Shown here: positions 44,241 to 56,400 of the stretch, piece after piece | How positions within the stretch are numbered: the first letter of the stretch is position 1 | Layout of the letters: every line of letters starts with the position of its first letter | Source of the DNA: Mortierella alpina | Lineage: Eukaryota > Mortierellomycota > Mortierellomycetes > Mortierellales > Mortierellaceae | DNA: 64,000 nucleotides | Assembly: GCA_029449245.1 (NCBI GenBank) | Contig: JANATF010000009.1 | Location: 124,001-188,000, forward strand | Direction: 5' to 3' | Notes under the pieces: generated by a model | What the model saw: the letters and a program-made list of their open reading frames with translations, nothing else | What the model was told of the DNA's origin: nothing | Database searches by the model: none | Made by a program: the position numbers and the translations under genes

Positions 44241-46869
44241 TGACCCGTGTGAATACTGATGCACAGGGTGAAGGGATTGCATGGAGTTGAGCAGAACGTG
44301 TATCAAGGGAGTTTACAAGAGAGGAGGAGAGGGCTATGGTAGAAACAGGGGCTAACTGCGACATGCACCATGTTGGCGGGAAAATAACAAGGTCACCTTG
44401 GCCGCTTATGAAAGTATCTTGCTAATACAAAGAATAGGGAAGCATCCCTTTGGCAAGGGTTGACGGTCTTAGAAACTGTCAGGTTGTGAATAGGGGAGGG
44501 GTGGTGGCCAAGTGTGTTTACATTTTTTTTTTTTTTTTTTTTGGCGGGTAGTTGAAAAAAACAATACACACAGACGCGCTGGGTACACACGACTCCTCAC
44601 CCAGATCGCCCATCTTGGGTCCATTCACCACGCGCAGTTTATGTACATTCGCTGGATTGTTTATGTACTTTCTTAACCAACATCGCGCCCGAATGATCGT
44701 GCATCGCATGCATGCGACCCCTGAACATTGAGGGCTGTCCGTTGTAATCATGCAATGAGTGTGATTTGTCTATAAGAGTTCTCAACTTGGAGCACTTGGT
44801 GTCTTCTGCAAATATTATTTGTGAGCTTGCACTCTTTCTTTGTCGCTGTGATGCATGACGTGGGGCGAGCGCGGCAAAAGTGCCCGGTGCTTTTGGATCG
44901 CTAGAACCTTGTTCTGTGGCGCTGTTTTGCGTTTTGTTTGTTGCTGAAGGCTGTTGCCGATTGTTTGTTTACGGGCTAGTGTACGACAGTGCTCGTGCAG
45001 AGTGTAGTAGGTAGATGTGGCCATTGCAACCTGATTTTTTGTATTTTTCCCTTCATCTTCCCGCCGTCTCGTTGTCTAATCTTGTCCCTTCCCATTGTAC
45101 ATCGACTTTGCATGCTTATTGTACAACCGCCATTGGGTTTGCTTTCCAGTAAGACGCGCTCGTGTTTTGTGTCCCCTTCGCATTTGAGGTAGGAATGAAG
45201 AGGGCTTGGTCACGATGCTAATACAAAGAGGGGGGAGACAAGAGAGGGGCTCAAGAAGGCGATCGTGATCACTTTCGAATAACGCAAATGAAAAGGAAAC
45301 GAAGTAAGAGAAAAATAAGGACCGAGGGGGTTTATTAAGGGGGTAGTTAGCTACTTGGCCCACTAGAAAAGCGCCTGTGTGTATGTCAGGCTGAGGCAGG
45401 AGGGTCTAAGGAGGGCCATGGAAGGGAGTGCTGGAAGAATGAACAGCAAAGAGAAACAAGGAGACAGAACGCACAAGCGGAGAACGGGTGCGTGAGAGAA
45501 ACAGAGGACGTTCCTGCCTTTTGCGCGGATCTCGATTATGTTTTCAACACCTCGTTTTTTTTCGCGCCATTTTTGTTGTATCGTGGTAGAGTACTCTTCT
45601 CTCGTACTCGGACATATTCGATCCAACCCTCACTGCGCGCCCCTTCGTCCCATCCCTCGCCTCCCATCGCTCCCTCGCTTTCTTTTTTTTTTCTTCTTGT
45701 TTCCGTCCCCTCACCCCCCGACTCAGCGCTCTTTCTTACTCTGTGTCCTTTGGGTTCACTTTGTTTTTTTCACCCCTTTCTTTCCGTGTATGTATTCTAT
45801 TTTACATCTGGCTGGTATGGGGGTCAAAGTCCGTGGCGTGCCCCTGTACTTCGAGCCACTTTGTCCCGTTAGTGTACATGAAGTGGTGGCGGACGGAGAA
45901 GGTCGTCGATGACACACATGGAGACCGGCGGGCGGGGTGAAGCGAACTGTCTGTGCTATTGCCCACAGCTCCCAGAGGGCTGGCTGTAAACAGATGTCTG
46001 TAGCAGTCGTGGCGACATTGGCGGGAACTTGGTGTGCGGACCCTTGTACCCTAATAATGTGTCTTTGTCTTTGCTCTTTCTCTTTCAATTTTCACCCCAC
46101 TCTTTCTCATCCTCGCTCTCTCGCATTGTTCAATCGGCTCCTCTCTTTTCTCCTTTTAGTTGTTAATTATTTATCTCGTTCATTCTTTTGCTTGGTCACC
46201 CGTTCACTCTTCTTGTCCCTTGCCAACCCCCCTTTCCATCGCTTGACTCTGGGCAACGATCGATCCCTCCATCGACTCATATAAAAATACAAATATTTTT
46301 TTCCCGCCCTTTGTTGTGGAATCGAGCGACAATCTCGGTCCTCAACCACCTTGTGTGTGCCCGTCATACTTCATTCTCTGTACGTGTACCTACCTCTCTA
46401 TAGCCTCCATGAGTTCATGAGCCATGGGTGCTCGTAGCCTTCGCACTTCACACCTCTTTTGATCAATTTTTTTGTTGTACCTTATTGCACTTTCTTGCTC
46501 GCTTCGGCTGTACTTGTACGCCCTTCGCTGCTCGACTTTATCACCCCGGTTACGCTTTGTACCACGTCCGCGCAAGTACTTGTACCTTGGCTACATTCGG
46601 CATTCATTGCACACCCGCAGTTCATGCATCTCGCTCCCTTGAATTCCTCATCTTCTTTCGCTCATTCACTGTGCTTAACCCTTTCCTAGCTTCTGAACGC
46701 ACGCTAACGGAAAAAAGAAGAAAAGCACACCAACAGACTTGCTTCTTTTTTTTTCCCCTTGTATTCCACGCTCGCTTTTTTTTTTCTATTCGTTACTTTC
46801 CTCTATCCTCACTGCCCTTGCTGGTCCTGGCACCATTTTTACCATTAATCCATTGCGATCACTGCATAG
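44241..46869. other. Region between the low-complexity exon and the FAR1 exon; promoter or giant intron
   Basis: No convincing ORF or RNA gene. From about 45580 to 46850 the + strand is heavily C/T-rich, as in the other leaders of this window, supporting a promoter and 5' UTR for the FAR1-domain gene. A 20-base T-run lies at 44523-44542. An AG ends at 46869 right before the FAR1 ATG, so the interval could also be, or contain, an intron. Confidence 0.4.
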
Positions 46870-49680
46870 ATGGAGGACTTTTATGACCGCCTCCTCAGCA
46901 TGTCCTTTGAGCAGTCGAACGACGCCATCACCAAATGTCGCGACTTGGCTCGAGAGCATGGTTTCACAGTGAAGCAGGAAACGAGCTCTAACAAGGTATG
47001 CAGGTCCAACGCCGTCTTTGCCCAAACAACCTTTCCCCAGGCTCAGCACTTGTCGGGGTAGAGAATTTGGATTCTCCCTCTGCTCAGGGCTCAGTCTGCA
47101 GCTTCCTGCTCTTACGACTTGCGATTGCTCCTCTTGTCATACGCCTCCCCACCGACTCCTCCTCTTTCCAAATCAAACGCTTTGTTCGTGTCCACACTGC
47201 CCATTCTTTTTCTTTTTTTCTTTTTTATAAGTGCCCACACTGCCCACTCGTTTTCCTAGCGCACTCAACAACAACAACAACAAAAACAACAAAAAAAAAA
47301 AAAAAAAAAGAGTTGTTCCTCTACTGCGCGAGGGCAGTAATAAGAACCATCGCGACTCCTGGTCAGAAGATGACCTTCAGTTCAGTGTTAGTCAGCAGGG
47401 CTTTGGAAAGACCAGTGACAACAAATATGGTTCACTTGACGTCCCCATCAATACCACAGCATGAGTGCCATTTTTTTTGGACGATATTCAGCTCTCTTTT
47501 TCCATCTCCATCCTCAGCATTGCTTTTTCACGTATTGCTGTGCTGTAATCTCATTGCTGTACAAAGTGAGAAAAAGGCTGAGATATCAGCGATTTCAGTC
47601 TAGCACGCTATGCGCTGCGGCTTTACGCGTGCATCATGCATGCCAACGCGTCATTCTGCATATGTGTTTCATACGAACTAACCATTGCTTTCCTCTATTG
47701 ATGATCTTTCAGAACGTATATTTATATTGCTCGCGCGAGGGCGTGCCCGACTCGGTCAAAAACAACAAGGAGATAAAGAGGAAACGACTGTCGATGCGCT
47801 GTGATTGCAAGTGGCGTATAACCCTTTTCCAACAAGAATCCAAACACTGGGTGTTTCGCAAAGCCATGAACCCAGCTTCCATGGTACACAACCACCCATT
47901 AATTTCGCCGGATGACATTCGCCAGCCGTGGCCTGCGGCAGTCTTTGACAGGATCGCATTCTACGCCAACCAACGGAACCTCACCACCTCTGAGACCAGG
48001 GAGAGAATCAAGGAGGACTTTCCAGATTTAGTGTGGGACGAACGTCGGTTCTACAATAGATTGACCGAGGAGCGGAAACAGATTCGGCTCCGCGATTCAG
48101 AGACCCGCGTCTTCACCACAATGGACCTGGCCGCGCGTGTTGCCAGCCTCGCAAGTGCGGACGCTACACTTTCGCACAGAGTCACATCAAGCCTAGAGTC
48201 GGTTCTAGCCGAGATTTGTGAGCAGCTCAGGATCGATCCCGCAGGAGCCGGTTCTCGCGTTCTTATGACGTCCCCAACTTCATCCTCTGCTGGCGGAGGA
48301 GGATCCTTGGCAGGAGTCTCTAATACAGGTACCCAGCCAATGAGCATGGGCATGACATCACCTACAGCTACGAGTCCTGGCATCTGCAATTCAACGTCGT
48401 CGCTCTCAAGTTCGCCCCTCAGCCCATCCGACTATGTTGTTACCTACCCAGGATGTGTTATCTCGGTTAAAAGCACGCCCAACCAAAAGGGTAGGCCATC
48501 CTCCATATCCTCACCGGTTGTCGACTACGGTCTTGGCCTGGGCATGTCGCCGCTCAACGACAGGAAACGCTCCTTGAGCGATGAGTGTTTTACGCGGCAC
48601 GGTATTGGTGGAAGCGGCGGTGGCGGTCACCATCCTTCGGCAGCTCCACCGTCGTTTGGTTCGGCCATGAGCGCGACGCAGATGATGAATCATCTGGACA
48701 TGACTGCGGCAGCAGCAGTGGCCTCATCCGGTGTTAATTCGTTGCAAGGATCCCTTTCAGGACTGGACGCGTCGGTGATGCCTGGTCAAGGATTACTGAT
48801 GATGCAAGGCGGAGGTTATCACTCCCATTCACACACGCCTAATCATACCTCCCAGCAGCAGCAACAACAACAACAACAGCAACAACAGCAACACCAGCAT
48901 CACCATCATCACCACCAACCACTGCAGTACCAGCAACAGCATGATCAACAGCATCCACACAATCATCACAACCTTCCATCTGGAATGGCCGCGGCTTTCC
49001 GACCGCACCAGCACCATCCAACGCACCCACATCATCACCCACAGCAGCAGCTCAGTCAAGATGATATGTCTTCGTCCGATCTTTCTCTGGATCTCGACTC
49101 ATCCTCGGAGCCGTCCGTGCGCCCAGAACCCATTAAGCGCACACATTCTGTGGATATCAAGCAGGAGATCCAATTTTATCAACCGAGTATGCTAGCACCA
49201 CCGCCCATCCAGTCAGCGCAACAGCCGCACGCGCCAAGGCGCTCTGGGAGCTCGCCAACGGAGGGTAGGCTTTATGCCCATCCTCACTCTTACCACACAG
49301 GGACCAGCCCGCATTCCTCATCTCAGCAGCCCCAAGGATTTTCGTCCCACCCTGGCTTCCATCAAAGTCAGCAGCAACAGCAACAACAACAACAACAACA
49401 ACAACAGCAGCAACAGTTGTTGAGTGGGGATCCCGAGGATGTATTTGCCACCCCTGTGGCCTTCACAGCAGCTGCTACGGCGAGTGCGGACCATTATCAT
49501 TATCATGCACAGAACCCGTCCAGTAACAGCGGCGCTGGCGGCTATCTGACCCCGGGTTACTCCACGGCTGGACAACAGCAGCAGCGAAACAGCCCCACGA
49601 TGAACACGGCCATGCAGGCTCCTTCTTCCCTTGGCCAGCAGCAGGAAAGGGTAAGAGGAGGGGGAGGTTTCTTGGAATAG
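46870..49680 (+). CDS. FAR1/WRKY-GCM1-type DNA-binding transcription factor
   Basis: FAR1-type zinc domains derive from MULE transposases and are reused as transcription factors. Two exons, 46870-46995 and 47713-49680, give 697 residues. The domain (~1-105) starts MEDFYDRLLSMSFEQSNDAI, then AREHGFTVKQE. The zinc pattern follows: YLYCSREG, RCDCKWRITLF and, after the core, MVHNHPLI (C..C-x-C..H-x-H). A helical segment follows (FPDLVWDERRFYNRLTEERK). The rest is Gly/Ser/His/Gln-rich with two polyQ runs (~420-435 and ~592-610), polyHis and a DIKQEIQF sumoylation-type site. No transposase catalytic core is present, so it is a domesticated regulator. The intron of 717 bases holds a 19-base A-run. 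The 3' end may be altered by a GTAAGA donor just before the stop. Confidence 0.82.
48857..48893 (+). repeat. CAG/CAA coding repeat in the FAR1-domain gene (first)
   Basis: Gln codons run into CAT/CAC His codons, giving a polyQ-polyH block. Confidence 0.8.
49369..49413 (+). repeat. CAG/CAA coding repeat in the FAR1-domain gene (second)
   Basis: About 15 consecutive Gln codons, mixed CAG and CAA. Confidence 0.85.
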
Positions 49681-50462
49681 CATTTTACATCTCTTCGCCG
49701 CAGCAGATAACCCCGTCCACTCTAATATGCTTAAAACAAAATTCTCACACCTTTCTCGCTCTCTTGTCCCTTTGCCCTTGTACTCTCTATTCATTTCTAG
49801 TAGATGATATAAACGCTTTTTTATTCGGCCCATGTCACGCCTCACGACTCAATCCCCTCACGACTGCCCCCCCCCCCCCCCAACGCAAAAACCGGTCTTC
49901 AACAACGTCTCGTTCTCCATTCCATCGGCTCCTTCGCGCTTTTACTTTTTTTGATATTTTTTTTTAATCGATTTTTACGAACCTAATGCTACCCCGCATG
50001 CTCCGCCCCTTTACCCCAAAATTACCCCTTCTAGTTGTTGTCGTTGTCGTTGTCATTGTTGTTGTTGTTGCTTAGTCGATTTCAGAGTACATTGATGCCA
50101 TGAAAATGTACATAATTGAATTTTATTTCTTCGGCATTTTGACTAGTAATGTATTTGCTGATATGAACATCAGGGAGTTCCATGGCCAAAAAGGTGTTGC
50201 ATTCCGATAGGCACTAGGTCTGGGAGTGGTGTCTGTGTATTTGTGTGTATGGATGTATGTGTGAGGTGTGCGTAGAGAAAATACATGGTAAAACTCGCGT
50301 GGTACCAGGACAGGTGGTATACGTAGCAGCGCTGCGTGGGTGAGGTATGTGCCGTTTGTGTTGTAGTTTGTGTTGTGCTGTGTCGTGTCGAGTTGTTTTT
50401 ATGGAGTTGTATTGTGTACATATGCTGTGAAAATGAGCAATCAGACCGAGACCCTCCTTTGT
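49681..50462. other. Convergent intergenic region with homopolymer and GTT repeats
   Basis: It lies between the FAR1-domain gene (+) and NHX1 (-). It has a 15-base C-run at 49867-49881, T-runs near 49946-49965 and a GTT/GTC repeat at 50035-50072. Probable 3' UTRs only; no gene recognised. Confidence 0.45.
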
Positions 50463-53153
50463 TCAAATGTCGTGAATATTGGAGGTCTGAGAGTGCATGC
50501 CTGACGCGGTGGTGGAGGCAGCGGCTCGTCGATCCAGCTCCCGACGGACGTGATTCATGCCGAGCTCATCTCCCAACGTCATGGACCCCATCTCGCCTGA
50601 GGACTTGCGGCTGTTGGCATTGCTGGATGAGCTGTTGCCAAAAGATGCTGCCAGATTGCCATTGCTTCCGTGACTCGACAGATAGTTAACATTGCTGACA
50701 CTACCGCCGTTGGACGATCCGCGATTGTGCTCTCCACTCGAAGACGTGAACCGAGAATGTCTGCCTGCAAACTGGCCAACCGAATTGGTCGCTGTTGTCA
50801 TTCCTGCAGAGGAACCTCGATGCTGCCCAAGAGTGGATCGATTCCTACTACGCTGATGCTGCAGAGTTGGACCCGAGAATCGACGCCGACTTCTGTTCCA
50901 TTGCCTCGAGCGCGAAAAGATGGGCTTTAGATATCGATCATCGAATGAAAGGAACCAATGTGTGTCGTCAGGATGATTGGCAGCCGCAACGGGCAGTGGC
51001 AAGATCGTATTGTCACGGTGCTGATGCCCCGATCCTGTCGATGATCCCGATCCTGACCCTGACCCTCCCGACCCCACATAATCCTCATCAGAAGGCCGCG
51101 ACTGAAGAGAGAGTTCCGAGTTGGAATAAGCCGAATGCAAATACAAAGCTTGGCTGTCAGCGCCACGACCATACATGTCGTCCGACAGATAAATCTCACG
51201 GTCGCGATCATAGTCCTCGTAACCCTCATCTTCCTCACTTTCTCCCTCTGAATCGACGCAGCCGACCTTGACGCCCAGAATGGCTAGCATCCTTGCAGTC
51301 GTTCCGCCAAATACAATCACGGAGAGCACCACGACGACCAGAATGGTCGTTTTCAACGCCGCTGCCTCGTGCACGCCATCGAGCCCTGCCGCCAGAGCGA
51401 ATGCCACCGCACCGCGAAGACCAGCCCAGAACAACATGACTTGATGAGGTCGAGAGAGTGTGTCGGATCGTTTGAGCACATACACAGAAATCATGTTGAT
51501 CAATGACGAGAGCGGGAAAACGGCCGAGTAGCGAGAGATGCAAATGAAGATCTAGATGTTTTGCAGGCATGAAAACAAACGAAGAAAAGAGAGGGAGAAA
51601 AGAGCCCTTTGCATTAGTCCATGGTCTACACAGTCTGGGAAGCCTTCCCAAAGGTGTGCTCACGTTCATCATGTTACTAAAAGAGCAAAATTCCACTCTC
51701 TCAAATAATGGGTCAAATCTTACAAAGGTGAAAAGGATGAAGAGCGGCTTGTAGTCGAGGTCCGTTTCCGTGAAGAGTGTCAAGCCAAGATAGATAAAGA
51801 TGAAATTCTCCGACAGCTGTGCAAGCACCTGGAATAGCGACTTTGTCGTTCTCTTGGAGCGTTGTGACATGCTCTCGTAAGCGTAGTGCTTGAGTGTGAT
51901 ACCGCAGAACAGCAACGAAACGATGCCTAGATTCATATACAAAATCGATAATACGATATTAGAATGACAAGTCTTGTCCCTGGGTGGAAGCAAACAAGGG
52001 TCTTTGGATCCTGTAGCCTTACCCGACAAGTGGACGCTGTTGGAGAAAAAGTACGAGGCATAGGCCATGAGGGCAATCAGACACGACTCGAGCCCTGGGT
52101 AGAGGTGGATGTTGGTTCGCTTCAGAGCCAGAGCAGCTATCAGCCCAATGATGGCGCCGATCATCAGCGACACGCAAAAGACAAAGAAGAAAGTCGAAAC
52201 TCCATGAAGCACATTTCCGAGATGAAAGTCCTCGCCCCGATACTTTTTCAGGGTCCTATTTTTTCCACGGAGCAAGTGATGGGGTGCTTGTTAGTGGATT
52301 TGCATATTACGCCAAAGCTCTCGTCCCAAGGTCTTGAATCTCTCAGTCTTACTCAAACATGACGATCGACACTGCATCATTGAGGATACTCTCGCCAAAG
52401 ATGACCGAGTACAGCTTTGGGTCGACCTTGAGCTGGTTGAAGATGGCGAGGATGGTGACTGGGTCTGTTGCGGACAGGACAGAGCCAAAGATCATCGAGT
52501 CCAAAAAGCTGAGCTGAAGCGACTCGAGGCCTGTCAAGGACAGCAAGTAGACGAGGGTGCTATTCAAGAACACACACGCCCGTTAGTATCTTTTTGTACA
52601 TACACCGGAAATAGAAGCACTGCGTAGTCTGTGACCTCATACCCAACCACCAGTGCCGAGATAAAGGTGCCCACAAAGGCAAAGGTCAAGATCGAGCCAA
52701 GGTTGCGAAAGAAGCGCGCCTGCTTCATTTCGTAGCCAGAGTTGAGAATGATGGGCGGCAGCAGAAGGTTGAAAAAGTACGTGTGCTTGAACGTGACCAT
52801 GTCCTGCACCAGGCGTCCAGGCGCCACACGGATAATGAATCCTACTACCATGCCTACATGGTCCCATCATAGCAATCATAGCAACAAGAAAGGTCATTGT
52901 TGAATTAGTTATCGAGCACATTTCTGACAGCGAAGGTGGCATCCATATGAGCTTCACCGAATGAGGGAGAAAGAGAAGTAGTACCGGTCATGATGGAGAT
53001 GACTGTCTCGTGGATGGCAGTGATCTTGCGGACCTGCAGGTAGTACGAGGTCCACATGGCTCCGATGAGGAGCACGGTGAGGATCAGCAGTGCCCAGCTG
53101 GAGTAGAGCTCCTCGACGTCTGCTGGCGGAGCAGAGCCTTCGTCAAAGTCCAT
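50463..53153 (-). CDS. NHX1: Endosomal Na+(K+)/H+ exchanger, Nhx1/NHE6-9 type
   Basis: Moves protons out of late endosomes/vacuole in exchange for Na+ or K+, controlling luminal pH and traffic. Six exons on -: 53153-52985, 52853-52643, 52559-52353, 52255-52023, 51926-51724 and 51551-50463, giving 703 residues. Signatures: YFFNLLLPPIILNSGYEM (amiloride-binding helix), GSVLSATDPVTILAIFNQL and FGESILNDAVSIVMFE (ion-binding Asp and ND pair), CLIALMAYASYFFSNSVHLS, GIVSLLFCGITLKHYAYESM, LSENFIFIYLGLTLF and FWAGLRGAVAFALA. Order and spacing match yeast Nhx1 closely. The cytosolic tail (~440-703) is long, first acidic (SEGESEEDEGYEDYDRDREI), then Ser/Gly/Asn-rich. An in-frame upstream ATG (53390) would add a Pro/Ser-rich stretch read from leader-like DNA, so I prefer 53153. 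Confidence 0.96.
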
Positions 53154-53481
53154 GACGGTATGCTGTGCGAGATAGGGATCAGCTGCGAGCTTGGCGTTGC
53201 TGGAGATGGATGCCTGGTAGAGTGAAGGATGGACGAAGGATGAAGGACGAGGACGAGGACGAGAGAGAGAGACCGACAGAGAGAAGGGGGGACAAGATTG
53301 GGCGGGTGGGGTTGAAGGAGACGGAGGAGAAGAGCGAATTGCGAATGGGGAGCGACAATGAGGGAACAAGTACATACATTTTATTCGCATACGACCCTGA
53401 CAGTCTCATTGTCAGGAGCCACTCATCGCGCATCGCTCACAGCGACGACAGCACGACAAAACATAGGGACGACAGCGTCTT
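53154..53481. promoter_or_regulatory. Short NHX1 promoter/leader
   Basis: 328 bases between the stop of the Seb1-like gene and the NHX1 ATG, both on -. 53225-53330 is G/A-rich on +, thus C/T-rich in sense. Nothing else is seen. Confidence 0.45.
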
Positions 53482-56400
53482 TCACTCCCACCGCGACTTC
53501 TTATTCCGTCGTGGCCCGCCCTCCTCGTCCTGGCTGGACGGGTGCGACACCTGCGGGAACGCACCCCCGCTGTGGCCCATGAGTACAGACAGGTCCTGAC
53601 CCGGGCCCTGAGGAAAATCGCGCTTGCCAGCCCATCCGCGCATCCCTCCTGCTCCTGCTCCCGCGCCTGTCCCTGCTGCTGCTGCTGCTACTGCTGCTGC
53701 TGCTACTGGAGGCCGGTGAGGCAAAGGATGTATGCGCTGCTCATGCTGCTCATCTCCCCCTGCTCCACGACCACGACCCATGTTCATCATCATCATGCCA
53801 CCGCGACCCCTCGACGAACCTCCTGCACCATCCTGTTGATCCATCTGACCAAATCCGCGACCACGGCCACGACCTGCAAATCCTCCTGGCCCTCCTACCC
53901 CTCCTCCTCCTCGGCCACCACGACCTGCAGCCACTCCTCCTGGTCCTCCTCCTCCTCGTCTCGGCAAAGCCTCGCGACCATCCGATCCAACAGGTTCGAT
54001 GTTAGGTTCATATATACAGACGCCACCTCGAATCGGCTCATGCACTCCAAATCCTCCAACAATGCTCTGGCCCAGCCAGCGTCGATCCGTGTCGGTTAGT
54101 CGATCTACAGGGATGATGCTCTCACCACTGGTGTAGTCAAAACAGTCTCGGGGCCCAAAGCCACATCCCCACCCGACCTTCATGACCTCGCCCTGGACCA
54201 TCGTGCGATCCAGCTCCACTTTACATCGCTCTGCATGCGGCCGATCCGCCATTTTAATAAACGCATTGAACTTGGCCTGATTGATGATCAGGGTTGCAAT
54301 CTGTCCCTTGGGCGCAAAAATCGCCTCCAGTTCCTGCTCCGAGATCGTGGGGATGAACGTGCCTCCGACCCAGAGCGTCCTACTGATGACTATAGGAAGA
54401 CAAGGATGAGGACATATTTTTGGTTAGTATGGAGGAAGGAGGGGGGGTTTTTTTTTCTTGATTGGCAACCGCAGAGAAACCCCAGAAAACGTGAAGGCAA
54501 ACAGCAGCTTCTCTTTTCTTTTCTTGTCTTTTTTTGCCCCGGGTTTTTTTACCTCGGATTTTATCAGCCCCAACCGCTGGGTCTTCCTTCACCTCGGGCG
54601 GATCGAATCCTGTGTTGTCGGCTGATCTACTCGACCGATCGCCCTTGAACTCGCCTTGACGAGAGACGAAGGACTCTTGCGTTGATCCTGGCCGGTTCGG
54701 GAGCAGATGTGGATCTCTCCTTGATGTCTGCCCTTGACCACCATGACCATGACCAAGACCTTGGCCTTGACCTTGACCTTGACCCTGCCCTTGACCTACA
54801 CCCTCCTGAAAGCCCTGCGAGGAACGAGGAGGGAAGGGTTGGCCATGCATCGACTTGTGCATCGACATGGGCATCGACATGGGCATTTGTGGTGGGCCTG
54901 GTGGCAGACGCGAGGACATGACCCCGTCCAATCCACTGGCTGGATTCAGGAATGAGGCAAGGTGCGCCATTGTCCGTGGATCGAGTGCCTGACCCTGACC
55001 CTGGCCCTGACCCTGGGTCTGTGCCTGGGACTGTTGTGACGGCGGAAGAGGTGCGTGCGGCGGCTGAGACCCTGGTGGCTGTGTATGTCCGAGTCTTCCT
55101 GTGCCTTGCTGTTGCTGTTGGAACGCCAATCGAGGATCCACAGGCGCACTCCGCGGATCCCGAGGCGCCAAGTCTGTCGGCAATAGACCGCCCCCAAGAC
55201 CACTGCCGGAGTACTCCCTCTGATGATGGACTATCGACATGGACGATGGGCCTGCGGACGAGCTTTCGCCCACAGAACCTGAGCCAGCTCGAGGATCAGA
55301 ATGCAGAAAGGACGACGACGCAACAGTACTTGAAACCATGGTATTATTATTTGGGAGAAACGCCCCGTTCTGATTGCTATTCGCTAGTACGCCCTGCAGT
55401 TGCTGCAGTACCGGGGGAAGGTCCTGGCTGCCGGGGCCTTGGAAGCCAGGCATCGGTGCTGGCGCCATTGATGAGGAGGCCTGATAATTGGCCTGGCCAC
55501 CCCCCGTGGTTGGGAGCGACGCTGCTGCTGCCGCGTTGACCTGCGAGATAGTAGCTAACAGAGTCTGCAGAGCCTGAGCTGAAGATGGATCCGAGAATCC
55601 TGCAAGAAGAGTATTGTCAGCAGGTTTTGAATGAACATTGTTGTTGATGGTGCCAGGGAGCTGATTGCTAAAGGTGCCTGTCGAAGGAATAGGTTGTGGT
55701 GTTTGCGAGATGAATACTGAAGATACTGGTGTCCCCGCCGATCCGTCTGTTGTCGAGGGTGTTGCTGGGTTGGATGAGGAAGAGGAGGCGGGTGTCGCGG
55801 AAGCAAGCGGTGACCGAGCAAAGTCAGATGTATGGCCCTGGCCCAGCGATGCCGCAAGGCTCGAGATGATGGATGCCGCCTTTTCTGTTGCATTTTCCTC
55901 TGGTTCCTCGGTTGTCACTACATGTTCAGAAAGGTGCTGTTAGATGACTGACAAATGAACATGATGTTGATTTCGAATACCATCTGCGATGGGTGCGCGA
56001 TAGATATATTACCTTCTTCAGAGTCTGCTGTAGCACCACCAGCCGTTTCCAGGAGCGGGAAGTACTTTTTCTTGATTTTTTCCGTGACCGACGGTGTGAA
56101 TGTTCCGGAGCGCTCCCAGAGATCAACCACTCGCTTTACTTTTTCCTAAGGAGGGCCAATTTATGTTGGCAGCGTGTCAAGGTGGTAAGTAGGCAGGCCA
56201 TGACGAGAATAAAAGCAAACATCAAAGTGAATGATGCCGATTCGGATTGTGGCGAGACGATATGCGTGTGATGGGTGGGAAGGAAAGAAGGCCGACCATG
56301 CACCATGAAGCCATAGAAGAAAAAGTAGATGGGGTAAAGAGGAGGGAGAGGGCCGTTGGGCATCCATGTATAGAGATCTCAGGATCCTTTGCGCTTTAAC

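Noticed and set aside
47461-47712. Unspliced upstream extension of the FAR1 second exon
   Set aside because: A TTTCAG acceptor at 47712 joins SNK to NVYLYCSREG, restoring the conserved domain; the extension is unrelated intronic sequence.
53154-53390. Upstream in-frame start for NHX1
   Set aside because: Translation would be of G/A-C/T-biased leader DNA; the Pro/Ser-rich peptide does not look like a signal peptide.
54987-55030. CCCTGACCCTGG-type repeat resembling telomeric DNA
   Set aside because: In frame inside a coding exon, encodes Gly-Gln repeats, and is degenerate.
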